A stretch of DNA of 64,000 nt from JADJLQ01 sp031417835. Lineage in GTDB: Bacteria; Bacteroidota; Bacteroidia; Chitinophagales; Saprospiraceae. The stretch spans positions 1-64,000 of the forward strand of contig JANOWJ010000120.1 of the NCBI GenBank assembly GCA_031417835.1. Direction: 5' to 3'. The translations under genes and the position numbers were made by a program. The notes beneath the pieces are model-generated. The model saw only the letters and a program-made list of their open reading frames with translations. It had not been told where the DNA came from and did no database searches. How positions within the stretch are numbered: the stretch's first letter is position 1; each line of letters opens with the position of its first letter. Shown here in pieces: positions 1 through 9,280 of this stretch.

Positions 1-3000
1 CCCGTTAGCATCTGTAGTATCCCGTGCAATTTCAATGCCACCACTATTTAATAATTTTACGATCACTCCAGCTATTCCAGGCTCGCCGCTTACTGCTTGC
101 TGACCATCTGCATTGGCATCTAAGAATACTTTATCTCCCAATGATGCAGTCATATAATATCCCGCATCAACAGTAGTGTTATTTTGGTTTCCTGCAAGGG
201 TATAGGTGCCCGTGATCCCATTGACACCAGCATCACTGTCAGTGGCATCGTCGCCAATATTGGGAGTAGTCTGTATATAACCAGCAGGAGTATCAAAGTC
301 AATCGAGTAGGTACCGGGCACGAGATTAAAAAATCCGTAGTCACCATTGGCATCAGTAGTATCTCTTGCGATCACCACTGAACTGCTGTTCAATAATTTT
401 ACAATTACATTAGCTATTCCGGCTTCTCCGCCATCCTGTTGACCGTTGGCATTATTATCTATAAAGACTTTATCTCCTATGGATGCCACACTACCCGCAG
501 TATAAGCCAGACATACCAAGTCTACTTTGAGGTAATCGCCTACACCTCGGCCAGCTATCCTGACAGTAGCCGTACCGGAAGGTGCCGTACCGGACAAAGA
601 GTATTGTTGCAAGCCATACGGAGCAATGTCTACATCATAATTGACCTGGACGCTATCTTGACCTAATTTTACCCCCGACGAGTTTAAAAAGATTAATAAG
701 AAAGCATGGTTGAGCGAAGGCTCATGCGTACCACCATAAATCGTCAGATTATACAAACCTCCTGGGGTAGCCGGCTTATCTTGCCAAAACCAATAAGGAT
801 TGTTAGTGGTAGCATTTCGTGAATCTAAAAAAGCATTGTACGAACCACAGACATCAAAGCCAGTGCCTGCATAAAATGTACCAGATACTGTCGAAGACCA
901 CCCCGTAGTACTGCCACCACCATCTTCGAAGGATGGGTTGGTTAAGATGTTACTTGGGCAGCTACAAGTCGGATCGGTAATATAAATAGTATCGGTATGA
1001 CTATCACAAAGACCAGTACCATCGCTATTCTGATATGCTTTTACATTGATATAATTAGTACCCTCTACAGGCTGCCATGCTGTACTGGTCCCGGGATGAT
1101 TCCATGGAACAGACATCTCCAGATTAGTACCTGAAGTAGCTCCTGAAACGGTAAATCGCACACTACCGACCGTACCAGTGGTAGTAGCTTCTAAATTGTA
1201 AAGATTAGAAAGGGTAGTTAGGGAGTAAGAACTCTTATTGACTATAGGTAAGTCAGCACCACCACTCAATTTATTAAAGTAAAGTGAGGTGACCTGACCA
1301 CTGCATGCGCATGATGTCACATTCACAGGATAGCTAATCGTATCGGAGTAACAATTATCATTAGAGATCAAATACAATTTGACGGTCTTAGTACCTGCCG
1401 AAGACCATTGTACATTGACACATCGCAGTTTGGAAGTGCTAGGCGTAGCTCCCGCTCCAAAGTCCCACTCATAATATTGAGTGCCTGACTCAGTCACCGC
1501 ACAAAATTCAGTTGATGTATTGCTACAGACGGTTTGACTGCCACTAGCTACTGCAGGTGTACCTACATTTTTTACTGTGACAGTGGCTATACTCGTATCA
1601 TTGGGGCAACCTGACCCACCTACTATGACATATTTAAATGTGGAGGTTGTTGCATTATTATTCGGTCTGAATTTTCCAGTAGCAGCTGTAAATGTACCGC
1701 CAGTACCTGTAGCTCTAGTCCAACTACCACCACTGGCTTCACCACTGATATGGTTGGCTAGGGTGATTTCAGCACTGTTTTCGCAGACTGTGTTTGAACC
1801 ATCAGTCCCGGCATTTGAAGTGGGACATGAGCCCGTATTAGGAATAGTACACGGAGAGGCAAAACAAGTAGCAATGGATGTAGATGAAGAATTTGCTGGA
1901 AAAGAAGGTGGTGTCGTACCCGATAAACTCCCTCGCCTCATGGTGACGATGGCAGTCCAACCTGATCCCGAGTTTGTGATCTGATGTGCATCATCCACCC
2001 AAATACATAAGTCGCAACCACTCAACAATCCTGAATTTTGAAAACTGCCATTTAATGTTCTAAAGTGAACATCACAAACCTTTACGTTGGCAGATGATTG
2101 CAATTGTACATTCTCCATGACAATAAAAGTTGAATTGTGTATGGTCTGTAATTTACTGGTCTGGAAGTTTCCACTGTCATCCCCATCCACAACACCAGTA
2201 GAGGCATGAGTAGGTCCCCGATCTCCAATCTCGCCATACACATTGATGATTCTATCTTCTCCTCCCGAAGTACTTTGAATTTGAAAATCATGTGTTACAT
2301 TCATACAGACATCCTTCAAAAATCTTTGACCTCCATCATTTTGGAAGTTCGCCGAGGTTGAAGAATTCCCGGTTGTATTAAAAGTGCCATTGGCTAATTC
2401 ATCACCACATTCTATATTACCACCTGTAAAGCAGAATGTTGTTCCAGAAGTTTGTTGAATGTTTCCGCTGGTATAAAGTGAAGAATTTGAAAAGATGGCC
2501 CTAGAGCCCGTAACATCCAATCCTAAATTTCCATTATTGACTACAAAGCTTAACCCATTAACGTTTAGTACAGCTGTGCTGGATTTAAGCAAAACGTTTT
2601 TATTACTTACAATTACACTTCCGGTTCCACTTAATTTAATTTTTACTGTGATATTATCAGTAGCAACGGCAGGCAATATACTTTCCCAAAGCACATTACC
2701 AGATACCGTAATATTGTAATCAAATGAAGATGGCGGAGTACATTCAGTAAAAGCAACCGGAACAGCAGGACAAACACAAGCAGCACATGTCGTGACTGTT
2801 ACAGGATAACTGATCGTATCCGAGACACAATTATCATTGGAGATCAAATACAATTTGACTGTTTTGGTACCTGTAGTAGACCATTGTACATCGACACAAC
2901 GCAACTTTGAAGTACTCGGGGTAGCTCCTGATCCGAAGTCCCACTCGTAATACTGAGTACCTGTCGCGGTCACTGCACAATATTGAGCAGTGGTATTAAT

Positions 3001-4830
3001 ACATAGATTTTGATTGCCACTGGCTACTGCTGGAGTGCCAACATTTTTTACTGTGACTGTAACCTTGCTAGTATCATTTGGGCAAGGAGCGGATCCTGAT
3101 ATGACATATATGAATGTAGAATTGATCGCATTTAAATTTGGCGTAAACTTGCCAGTGGCTGCAGTAAACGTACCACCAGTACCACTGGTCCTGAACCAGC
3201 TGCCTCCGGTTGATTCTCCTGTAATAAAATTGGCCAGCGTGATTTGAGCACTATTTTCACACACTGTGGTATTACCATCAGTACCTGCCGTCGATGTGGA
3301 AGTTGCCGTGCAATTGATAGGACCTGTACTGGTACCTGACTCACAACAAGTGCTGGCTTTAGAAGCCCAGTTGATCGTACCTACGGTGTATACTTGATTG
3401 AATACTATGGTATAATCTTCACAGGAACCCGTAGCTATTCCGACATCAAATTTCAATCCATATATACCGCAAGTTGGGTCAGTATTTATAGACCAGCCTG
3501 TGTAAACAGTGCCATTCCTTTTGACTTGGGTAATCATACTACTATTCATACAGGTAGGTAGTCCAATCACAGTGTGGCTGATAGCGTTGGTACCTACTGC
3601 ACACACCTTATATGTAAATGTATTGGTGCACGAAGTACTAGCTGTAGATATGGTAGCAATATCACTACCCACTGTCACTTTAACTTTATTGGAGTAACCG
3701 CTACATCCTGCTGATGAGCTTACTTTTCTGCGATACCAGGTCGTCTGAGACAAGGCAGGTGCATCATAGGTCTGAGTATTGGTACCGGTGATCGCTGTAA
3801 AGTTTATAGAGTCTGTGGACTTTTCCCATTGTATAGTCATGGTGCCTGTGGAAACTGCTGAATTAACAGTAGAAGTAAATGCTACAGGATTGCCGCCGCT
3901 GCAGATGGTTTGATTTGCTTCGATGGTGCCTGGAGTGGTACTGCAAGTAGCCGTGAGACAAATCTGATCTACTTTCAACCAATCCGCACCAGTCTTTCCG
4001 ATGATCCGCACTTTGGTCGCAGAGGCAGGAGCTGTAGTATTGATCGTATATAGGTTCATGGTACCAGCGCCCAGGATATGATCTACATCTACTAAAGAAG
4101 AATCCAATCGGCTAGTGCCATTAAAAAAGATAACTCCAAATTTGGCTACATCTGCAGCCACATGGGTGCCGGCATAAAATTTAAGTTGGATAGAGGTACC
4201 TCCAGTCAACGTTACATCCTGGTAAAAGGTAGCTAAGTTACTATTGCTAGTACCATCTTGTTGGCCGGATTTGGATCCGCATTGAGCACCAAAAGCATCG
4301 CTCAGAAATGCATTATATGGTCCCGCTGCCGTCCAACTTGTCGTACCTGACTCAAAACTTGGGTTTAAAACCAAATTACCAGGGCAGTTGCAATCTGCGG
4401 AGCTAATCGTAAAGGTGAAATTTATACTTTGACATTGGGTGCCGGCTGCATTATCCTCAGAGTAAGTCCTGACATTGACCGTATAAGCTCCTGGTGCAGG
4501 ATTCCATTCCACACCTGTGCCTGGGGCATTATAGGGGGCAGTGTTTTCAATGTTGATCGATGCAGTTGGGCCGGTGATGGTAAATTTTACGCTCTGTAAA
4601 GTGCCTGAATTATTCGATTCAATGTTGTACAAATTAGACAATACATTGTCTTGGTAGACTCCACCATTTACAATGGCAATGTCAGTACCACCATCCAATT
4701 TATTGAAAAATATAGAAGTAGTAGTGCCGGAGCATTGTGCATTCATATCGAACGACAATAAGCTCAACAGGATAAGCATCACTGCATTGTAGATAATCTT
4801 ACTACTAGTGAATGGGTTGAAATTACACAT
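1..4830 (-). CDS. Giant secreted multidomain adhesin-like protein (SdrD_B/Ig-like modules), partial
   Basis: An uninterrupted minus-strand frame runs from an ATG at 4830 to the left edge; I read every codon and found no stop (about 1610 residues, C-terminus missing). Residues 1-33 are a signal peptide ending NAQ. Then come a module beginning near residue 40 (IFFNKLDGG), a domain with PSFESGT-like motifs near 140-300, PKD/Ig-like modules (VCENSAQITLANF near 520), a Ser/Asn/Thr-rich probable beta-helix near 690-950, second copies of both earlier modules near 1010-1260, and two SdrD_B-type domains (GDKVFIDNNANGQQDGG near 1450; GDKVFLDANADGQQ near 1565). Proteins of this kind in Bacteroidota are normally exported by the type IX system and end in a sorting domain, which here would lie outside the window. 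Adhesin or surface-layer role is inferred; no enzymatic domain is seen. Confidence 0.85.
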   Translation of the reverse strand, partial: MCNFNPFTSSKIIYNAVMLILLSLLSFDMNAQCSGTTTSIFFNKLDGGTDIAIVNGGVYQDNVLSNLYNIESNNSGTLQSVKFTITGPTASINIENTAPYNAPGTGVEWNPAPGAYTVNVRTYSEDNAAGTQCQSINFTFTISSADCNCPGNLVLNPSFESGTTSWTAAGPYNAFLSDAFGAQCGSKSGQQDGTSNSNLATFYQDVTLTGGTSIQLKFYAGTHVAADVAKFGVIFFNGTSRLDSSLVDVDHILGAGTMNLYTINTTAPASATKVRIIGKTGADWLKVDQICLTATCSTTPGTIEANQTICSGGNPVAFTSTVNSAVSTGTMTIQWEKSTDSINFTAITGTNTQTYDAPALSQTTWYRRKVSSSAGCSGYSNKVKVTVGSDIATISTASTSCTNTFTYKVCAVGTNAISHTVIGLPTCMNSSMITQVKRNGTVYTGWSINTDPTCGIYGLKFDVGIATGSCEDYTIVFNQVYTVGTINWASKASTCCESGTSTGPINCTATSTSTAGTDGNTTVCENSAQITLANFITGESTGGSWFRTSGTGGTFTAATGKFTPNLNAINSTFIYVISGSAPCPNDTSKVTVTVKNVGTPAVASGNQNLCINTTAQYCAVTATGTQYYEWDFGSGATPSTSKLRCVDVQWSTTGTKTVKLYLISNDNCVSDTISYPVTVTTCAACVCPAVPVAFTECTPPSSFDYNITVSGNVLWESILPAVATDNITVKIKLSGTGSVIVSNKNVLLKSSTAVLNVNGLSFVVNNGNLGLDVTGSRAIFSNSSLYTSGNIQQTSGTTFCFTGGNIECGDELANGTFNTTGNSSTSANFQNDGGQRFLKDVCMNVTHDFQIQSTSGGEDRIINVYGEIGDRGPTHASTGVVDGDDSGNFQTSKLQTIHNSTFIVMENVQLQSSANVKVCDVHFRTLNGSFQNSGLLSGCDLCIWVDDAHQITNSGSGWTAIVTMRRGSLSGTTPPSFPANSSSTSIATCFASPCTIPNTGSCPTSNAGTDGSNTVCENSAEITLANHISGEASGGSWTRATGTGGTFTAATGKFRPNNNATTSTFKYVIVGGSGCPNDTSIATVTVKNVGTPAVASGSQTVCSNTSTEFCAVTESGTQYYEWDFGAGATPSTSKLRCVNVQWSSAGTKTVKLYLISNDNCYSDTISYPVNVTSCACSGQVTSLYFNKLSGGADLPIVNKSSYSLTTLSNLYNLEATTTGTVGSVRFTVSGATSGTNLEMSVPWNHPGTSTAWQPVEGTNYINVKAYQNSDGTGLCDSHTDTIYITDPTCSCPSNILTNPSFEDGGGSTTGWSSTVSGTFYAGTGFDVCGSYNAFLDSRNATTNNPYWFWQDKPATPGGLYNLTIYGGTHEPSLNHAFLLIFLNSSGVKLGQDSVQVNYDVDIAPYGLQQYSLSGTAPSGTATVRIAGRGVGDYLKVDLVCLAYTAGSVASIGDKVFIDNNANGQQDGGEAGIANVIVKLLNSSSVVIARDTTDANGDYGFFNLVPGTYSIDFDTPAGYIQTTPNIGDDATDSDAGVNGITGTYTLAGNQNNTTVDAGYYMTASLGDKVFLDANADGQQAVSGEPGIAGVIVKLLNSGGIEIARDTTDANG
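1321..1800 (-). repeat. Internal duplicated module of the giant adhesin, copy 2
   Basis: This stretch is a near copy of about 2800-3280, in the same orientation and frame. Both encode VCENSA, TLAN, GGSW, GTGGTFTAATGKF, YYEWDFG and SNDNC in the same order and spacing. The DNA itself is still clearly similar, which suggests a fairly recent duplication or gene conversion. The copy is followed (about 1021-1300) by a second copy of the N-terminal FNKL module. Confidence 0.8.
2800..3280 (-). repeat. Internal duplicated module of the giant adhesin, copy 1
   Basis: Partner of the repeat at 1321-1800: the same Ig/PKD-type module order and nearly the same length (about 460-480 bases). It lies N-terminal to the probable beta-helix segment, whereas the other copy lies C-terminal to it. 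Confidence 0.8.
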
Positions 4831-5412
4831 GGTAACGATGGTTGTTTAGTATAGTACACTCAAGCTTTCAAACTTGACTGAAAGTTCAATATTTGGTGAG
4901 ATAAAGGTAATTCATAGGAAAAAATATGTATCTTTTTAATAGTTATTTTTTTAAAATATATTTTAAATTTTCGAAATATATCATAAATCATTTACTGTCA
5001 AAGATTTAATTATTATTTTATTAATATATATAACTTTCCACTTTTCATAAATTGTTTATATACAGAGACCTGTTCTCATGGAATTGTATTCATCTAGATC
5101 TAGAAAAGCGTGTTTATTTGGAAGGGTAACCTACATACGAATAAACAACTATTTTGGATTTAATTTTAACTAAATATATTTTTCTGCAGGTGTTGTATAC
5201 TTTTTATTGCCCTTGTATCAGGACGAAGTCTAGATTAAAAAGTCACGAGTTGCACGTACGATGGACAACGGACCATGTACCACGTACCATGTACAATGTC
5301 CACGTTCCACGTAAGAAAGGTTGAGTCGTTTCTATTGAAAGGTTGATTTAGAAGTCAACGTTTTTCAGACATGGACAACATCGTACATTGTCCATGGTAC
5401 ATCCTATATCGT
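4831..5412. other. AT-rich intergenic region upstream of the giant adhesin
   Basis: About 580 bases between the adhesin start and the end of leuB. The part next to the adhesin (4900-5200) is very AT-rich and probably contains its promoter, but I cannot fix a box with confidence. The part next to leuB holds the low-complexity repeat listed separately. I see no gene or RNA. Confidence 0.5.
5255..5400. repeat. Intergenic repeat of GGACCATGTACC type, locus 1
   Basis: Short permuted words (GGACCATGTACCACG, TACCATGTACAATGTCCACG, and the reverse-strand version near 5380-5400) alternate over about 145 bases. The same words return at 8668-8775. The function is unknown. Confidence 0.6.
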
Positions 5413-6486
5413 TTAAATTTGACCTAATACCTGATCACCCATAGCATTGGTACCCAAGATCCTATCCTGCGCAGTACGAACATCTGCAATATCTCTGGTC
5501 CTCCAACCATAGCTTAATACCTTATCGATAGCAGAGACGACAGCTTCAGATTCTTTTTTGAGTCCAAAGGAGATATCGAGCATGAGTGCGACGGATAATA
5601 TAGATGCGAGAGGATTTGCTACGCCCTTGCCAGTGATGTCATGAGCTGATCCATGAATAGGCTCGTAGACTCCTGTGCCATCTCCGATGGAGGCTGAAGC
5701 TAACATACCCATAGAGCCAGCGATCTGTGATGCTTCGTCTGTCAGGATATCCCCAAAAAGGTTGGAGGTGACCACCACATCGTATCTACAGGGATCTTTG
5801 ATCAAAAGCATAGCCATGGCATCTACAAACTGATGTTCTACTTGGATGTCAGGGTATTCTAAGGCTAATTTTTGAACCACTTCGCGCCATAGTCTACTGG
5901 TCTCCAATACGTTAGCCTTATCTACTGAACAGAGTCGCTTTTTTCGGGTTCGAGCTGCTTCAAAGGCTTTTCGGGCGATACGCTCTACCTCATAGCGGCT
6001 ATATTGAGCTACATCATAGGCACTGTCGCCATCGTCTTTGCGCCCCTTGTCACCAAAATAAATATCTCCGGTCAGTTCTCTGAAGAATAAGATATCAGCT
6101 CCTCTAAGGATCTCAGGCTTGATGCTGGAGGCTCCCAATAGATCATCAAACAATTTGATCGGCCTTAGATTAGCATATAAGCCGAGTTCCTTACGCATTT
6201 TTAATAGCCCTTGTTCCGGTCTTACTTTGGCAGAGGGATCATTGTCATATTTGGGATGACCCACCGCTCCAAATAATACAGCATCCGATTGGCGCATTTT
6301 GCTCAGGGTCTCCTCCGGCAGTGGCGAGCCGGTTGCTTCTATGGCAGTATGTCCCATCAAGGCATCATCATACGTAAAAGTATGATGGTACTTGAGTGCT
6401 ATCGCATCGAGGACTTTTTTTCCTACGCTGGTGACTTCTTGTCCTATGCCATCACCTGGTACTATAAGAATGTGTTTTGTTGCCAT
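5413..6486 (-). CDS. leuB: 3-isopropylmalate dehydrogenase
   Basis: This is the third enzyme of leucine biosynthesis: it oxidises and decarboxylates (2R,3S)-3-isopropylmalate to 2-oxoisocaproate with NAD+, in the cytoplasm. The 357 residues match the family length. The N-terminal strand ILIVPGDGIGQEV, the substrate-loop region GAVGHPKYD, the SVDKANVLETSRLWR segment and the C-terminal metal/NAD region (SNLFGDILTDEASQIAGS, then HGSAHDITGKG) are all present. The ATG at 6486 gives a standard N-terminus. The gene stands alone here, without leuA or leuCD beside it, so the leucine genes are split or lie elsewhere. Nothing looks damaged. Confidence 0.97.
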   Translation of the reverse strand: MATKHILIVPGDGIGQEVTSVGKKVLDAIALKYHHTFTYDDALMGHTAIEATGSPLPEETLSKMRQSDAVLFGAVGHPKYDNDPSAKVRPEQGLLKMRKELGLYANLRPIKLFDDLLGASSIKPEILRGADILFFRELTGDIYFGDKGRKDDGDSAYDVAQYSRYEVERIARKAFEAARTRKKRLCSVDKANVLETSRLWREVVQKLALEYPDIQVEHQFVDAMAMLLIKDPCRYDVVVTSNLFGDILTDEASQIAGSMGMLASASIGDGTGVYEPIHGSAHDITGKGVANPLASILSVALMLDISFGLKKESEAVVSAIDKVLSYGWRTRDIADVRTAQDRILGTNAMGDQVLGQI

Positions 6487-6536
6487 AATCTGTCGAGATA
6501 TTGGGCGAAAAATAGGTTTTTATCTTGATCTATTTG

Positions 6537-6650
6537 CCGATTTCGGAAATTCCGATTTCGGAAATTCTGATTTCGGATTTCTGATTTCGGATTTCGAGAT
6601 GTAGGTTCCGATATCCGAAACTGCAAATCCGAAATCGCAAATCCGAAATG
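6537..6650. repeat. Intergenic repeat of GATTTCGGATTT type, locus 1
   Basis: Iterated GATTTCGGA / TTTCTGATTTCGGATTTC words on the plus strand are followed by the reverse complement (ATCCGAAATCGCAAATCCGAAA), so the unit can fold back on itself. The same word family fills 33858-34025. It lies directly upstream of the phosphorylase-like gene. Confidence 0.7.
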
Positions 6651-6664
6651 GCTAAGAACATTTA

Positions 6665-6672
6665 TATATTTG
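6665..6672 (+). promoter_or_regulatory. Probable -7 box of the phosphorylase-like gene
   Basis: TATATTTG matches the Bacteroidota -7 consensus TAnnTTTG and lies 31 bases before the ATG at 6704. I see no clear TTTG -33 element at the right distance, so this is a moderate call. Confidence 0.45.
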
Positions 6673-6703
6673 CCTTCCTTTTAATTAAAAAGTCGAACCT
6701 TAA

Positions 6704-8356
6704 ATGAATTTTAAAGATTACCGTATTCCCTACACCACCTCACCGCTTTATGCACAAAAAGTGGCCTATTTCTCGATGGAATTTGCGATCCATCAAGCAC
6801 TTAAAATATATAGTGGAGGCTTGGGGTTTTTAGCAGGCTCACACATGCGAAGTGCATATGAGCTCAAACAAAATCTGATCGGGATTGGTATCCTTTGGAA
6901 ATACGGCTATTATGATCAGGTTCGCAATCAAGATCAATCCCTGCAACCAGTCTGGTATGAAAAAAATTATTATTTTCTTGAAGAGACCGGGATCAAATTT
7001 CAAATTACTATTCATAATTCGCCGGTGTGGGTTAAGGCGTTATATCTATCGCCGTATACCTTTCGTAGTGCTCCGGTTTTTTTATTGACCACCGATCTAC
7101 CGGAGAATGATTATGTCTCTCAAACCATCTGTCATCGATTGTATGATGCTAATCAGGCTACCAAGCTGGCACAATTTATTTTATTAGGTATCGGTGGCGC
7201 CAGGCTACTGGATGAGCTTAACTATAATCCCGAGTATTACCATTTAAATGAGGCTCATGGAGCAAGTGCCATCTTCCACCTCATGAATAAACTGGGTTCC
7301 AAAAAGGCGGTATCCGAAAAATTGATTTTCACCACTCATACTCCGGAGGAAGCGGGCAATGAAAAACATGATATTTACTTATGTGAGCAAATGGGCTATT
7401 TCGCTGGTAAGTCGGTAGACGAAGTCCGGGAATTGACTGGTATAGAAGACGATCAGTTCAACCACTCTTTGGTCGCTTTAAGATTTGCCAAAAGAGCCAA
7501 TGGCGTGAGTAAACTACATGGAGAAGTCAGCCGCAAAATGTGGGCCCCCTACAAGGATATCTGTGAGATCAAGTCCATCACCAATGCTCAAAACTATAAC
7601 TATTGGGCCGATAAAAAGCTCTATGCAGCAATGGAAGATGGAGATCACGGCTCCTTTGATGAGCGCAAACGCTACCTGCAAAAACGCAGCTATGAAAATA
7701 TAAGTGATCAATGTGGTAAAATCTACGATCCGGAGATCTGTACGATCGTATGGGCCAGACGATTTGCAGGCTATAAACGGCCAGATATCCTCACCTGGGA
7801 CATGAATAGACTAGATGCACTCCTAAATAGCACAAAATACCCTGTACAAATCATCTGGGCCGGCAAACCTTATCCCATGGATTATGCGGCGATCAGTACT
7901 TTTAATAATCTGGTCCAACTCAGTAAAAAATACAAAAACCTCGCCGTGCTCACCGGCTATGAACTTAATCTGAGCAAACGCCTAAAACAATGCGCCGATG
8001 TATGGCTCAATACTCCCAGGGTACCTCGTGAGGCCAGTGGCACTAGCGGCATGACTGCGGCGATGAGCGGTGCCGTCAATTTCAGTACGTTTGATGGCTG
8101 GATCTGTGAGTTTGCAGATCATGGTAAAAACTCCTATATCGTACCTCCCGTGGACTATGATCGGATGAAACAACATGAGCAGGATAACTACGATATGAAT
8201 AAACTTTTTGATATCCTGGAGCAAGAGATTTTACCTACATTCTATGATCGACCACAAGAGTGGCGGACTATCGTGCAGCAAGGAATGCAAGATGTACGCT
8301 ACGCGTTTGAAAGTAAACGAATGGCTGATGAGTATTATAAGGTAATGTATAGGTGA
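6704..8356 (+). CDS. Short alpha-glucan (glycogen) phosphorylase-like protein, GT35, with altered PLP lysine
   Basis: The 550 residues match the short bacterial GT35 alpha-glucan phosphorylase form, which lacks part of the N-terminal region of the 800-residue enzymes. Recognisable parts are AYFSMEFAIHQALKIYSGGLG near 20-40, YHLNEAHGA near 185, TTHTPEEAGNEKHD near 215, WARRFAGYKRPD near 350, WAGKPYP near 390, and the C-terminal EASGTSGMTAAMSGAVN near 445. GT35 phosphorylases release glucose-1-phosphate from glycogen using PLP bound to the Lys of EASGTxxMK. Here the codon at that position is ACT (Thr), next to an otherwise intact motif. It may therefore act through a different chemistry, or belong to a Bacteroidota subfamily with this substitution. 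The gene stands alone, with no glycogen synthase beside it. Confidence 0.85.
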   Translation: MNFKDYRIPYTTSPLYAQKVAYFSMEFAIHQALKIYSGGLGFLAGSHMRSAYELKQNLIGIGILWKYGYYDQVRNQDQSLQPVWYEKNYYFLEETGIKFQITIHNSPVWVKALYLSPYTFRSAPVFLLTTDLPENDYVSQTICHRLYDANQATKLAQFILLGIGGARLLDELNYNPEYYHLNEAHGASAIFHLMNKLGSKKAVSEKLIFTTHTPEEAGNEKHDIYLCEQMGYFAGKSVDEVRELTGIEDDQFNHSLVALRFAKRANGVSKLHGEVSRKMWAPYKDICEIKSITNAQNYNYWADKKLYAAMEDGDHGSFDERKRYLQKRSYENISDQCGKIYDPEICTIVWARRFAGYKRPDILTWDMNRLDALLNSTKYPVQIIWAGKPYPMDYAAISTFNNLVQLSKKYKNLAVLTGYELNLSKRLKQCADVWLNTPRVPREASGTSGMTAAMSGAVNFSTFDGWICEFADHGKNSYIVPPVDYDRMKQHEQDNYDMNKLFDILEQEILPTFYDRPQEWRTIVQQGMQDVRYAFESKRMADEYYKVMYR

Positions 8357-8400
8357 TTAATTAATGACGAATTGATCGAATTTTTCGAATAATCCGAATT

Positions 8401-8640
8401 GTTAATTGATGATTTGACGAATGACAATTTTACAATTGACGATTTTATAGGTTTCCGAATTTAGAATTTCACTGTAGCGGCGACTTCAGTCGCTGTAGTC
8501 AAAATACAGACATACAGAGGATGAATTCCTCAACAGTCATTTGTAAAATTGTTAATCCAATCATTCGAGCAATTCAAATAATTCGAAATTGTTGAATTAC
8601 GAATCAATATCGAATGACGAATAAATGACGAATGACAATT
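8401..8640. repeat. About 200-base intergenic repeat with central hairpin, copy A
   Basis: A repeat of TTTGACGA/ACAATTTTACAATTGAC words surrounds a conserved core at 8474-8498 (GTAGCGGCGACTTCAGTCGC...), which can form a hairpin GCGAC-TTCA-GTCGC. The whole unit recurs in the same orientation at 9481-9693, so the PIN toxin-antitoxin pair sits between two direct copies. Together with 8668-8775 it fills the gene-free stretch 8357-8834. Confidence 0.75.
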
Positions 8641-8667
8641 TTACAATTGACGATTGACGATTTGAAT

Positions 8668-8775
8668 TGAGTATGTACAACGGATAACGCTTCGCTGCAC
8701 AACGGACCATGGACCATGTACCACGCTCGCTGTTCAATAGACCACGTATCAAGCTTCGCTGTACAACGGACAACT
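8668..8775. repeat. Intergenic repeat of GGACCATGTACC type, locus 2
   Basis: ACAACGGACCATG, CCATGTACCACG and CGCTTCGCTG/AGCTTCGCTG words alternate here. The first two are shared with 5255-5400. The segment ends about 60 bases before the PIN toxin start. Confidence 0.6.
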
Positions 8776-8834
8776 TACCAAACCAATCATGCAAATTTAA
8801 CAATACCTTTGCCATTAAAAATGATAACTGGACA

Positions 8835-9275
8835 ATGAGAATTTATGTAGACACATCAGTAGTTGGCGGTTTCTATGACAAAGAGTTTGACGAAGCGACG
8901 AAAGCATTTTTCAAGAAAGTCGACAAGGGTGAAATTGTTTTGGTTATATCAGAACTTTTGGAAGCAGAACTTCTACGTGCTCCTAAACATGTTCGAAACC
9001 ATTTGAAAAAGCATTCCAAGAAACAAATTCAACGCGTTGAACTGACAATAGAGGCTAAAATTTTAGCTGACCTATATATCACTGAACATGTAGTTGGTGC
9101 CACCAGCAAAGCAGACTGTCAACATATCGCAATTGCTACTATCAATAAAGTTGATGTGCTTGTCAGTTGGAACTTCAAACACATTGTAAATTTGAAAAGG
9201 ATCAGAGGTTACAACTCTGTTAACTTGAAAAACAATTACGCCATGCTTGAAATTAGAACACCAAATGAAATTTAA
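8835..9275 (+). CDS. PIN-domain toxin of a type II toxin-antitoxin pair
   Basis: A 146-residue PIN-domain protein. PIN toxins are Mg2+-dependent ribonucleases that cleave tRNA or other RNA. The N-terminal MRIYVDTSVVGG carries the first acidic residue, SELLEAELLRAP (near 45-55) holds the central acidic residue, and SKADCQHIAIATINKVDVLVSWNFKHI near 97-120 gives the third acidic position and the conserved V-SWNF strand. An upstream in-frame ATG at 8709 exists, but it would add 42 residues encoded by the intergenic repeat, so I start at 8835. The next gene starts 5 bases after the stop and is the likely antitoxin. The pair lies between two direct copies of an intergenic repeat. Confidence 0.85.
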   Translation: MRIYVDTSVVGGFYDKEFDEATKAFFKKVDKGEIVLVISELLEAELLRAPKHVRNHLKKHSKKQIQRVELTIEAKILADLYITEHVVGATSKADCQHIAIATINKVDVLVSWNFKHIVNLKRIRGYNSVNLKNNYAMLEIRTPNEI

Positions 9276-9280
9276 GAATT

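Noticed and set aside
439..666. Plus-strand ORF inside the giant adhesin
   Set aside because: The opposite strand encodes clear SdrD_B domain motifs over the same bases, so this is a shadow.
1577..1984. 135-residue plus-strand ORF inside the giant adhesin
   Set aside because: It covers the antisense of an Ig-like module; its repetitive look is inherited from the repeats.
7514..7711. Minus-strand ORF of about 65 residues within the phosphorylase-like gene
   Set aside because: It is a frame shadow of a well-supported plus-strand gene.
8709..8834. 42-residue N-terminal extension of the PIN toxin
   Set aside because: The segment is made of intergenic repeat words and has no PIN family support; the internal ATG gives the canonical start.
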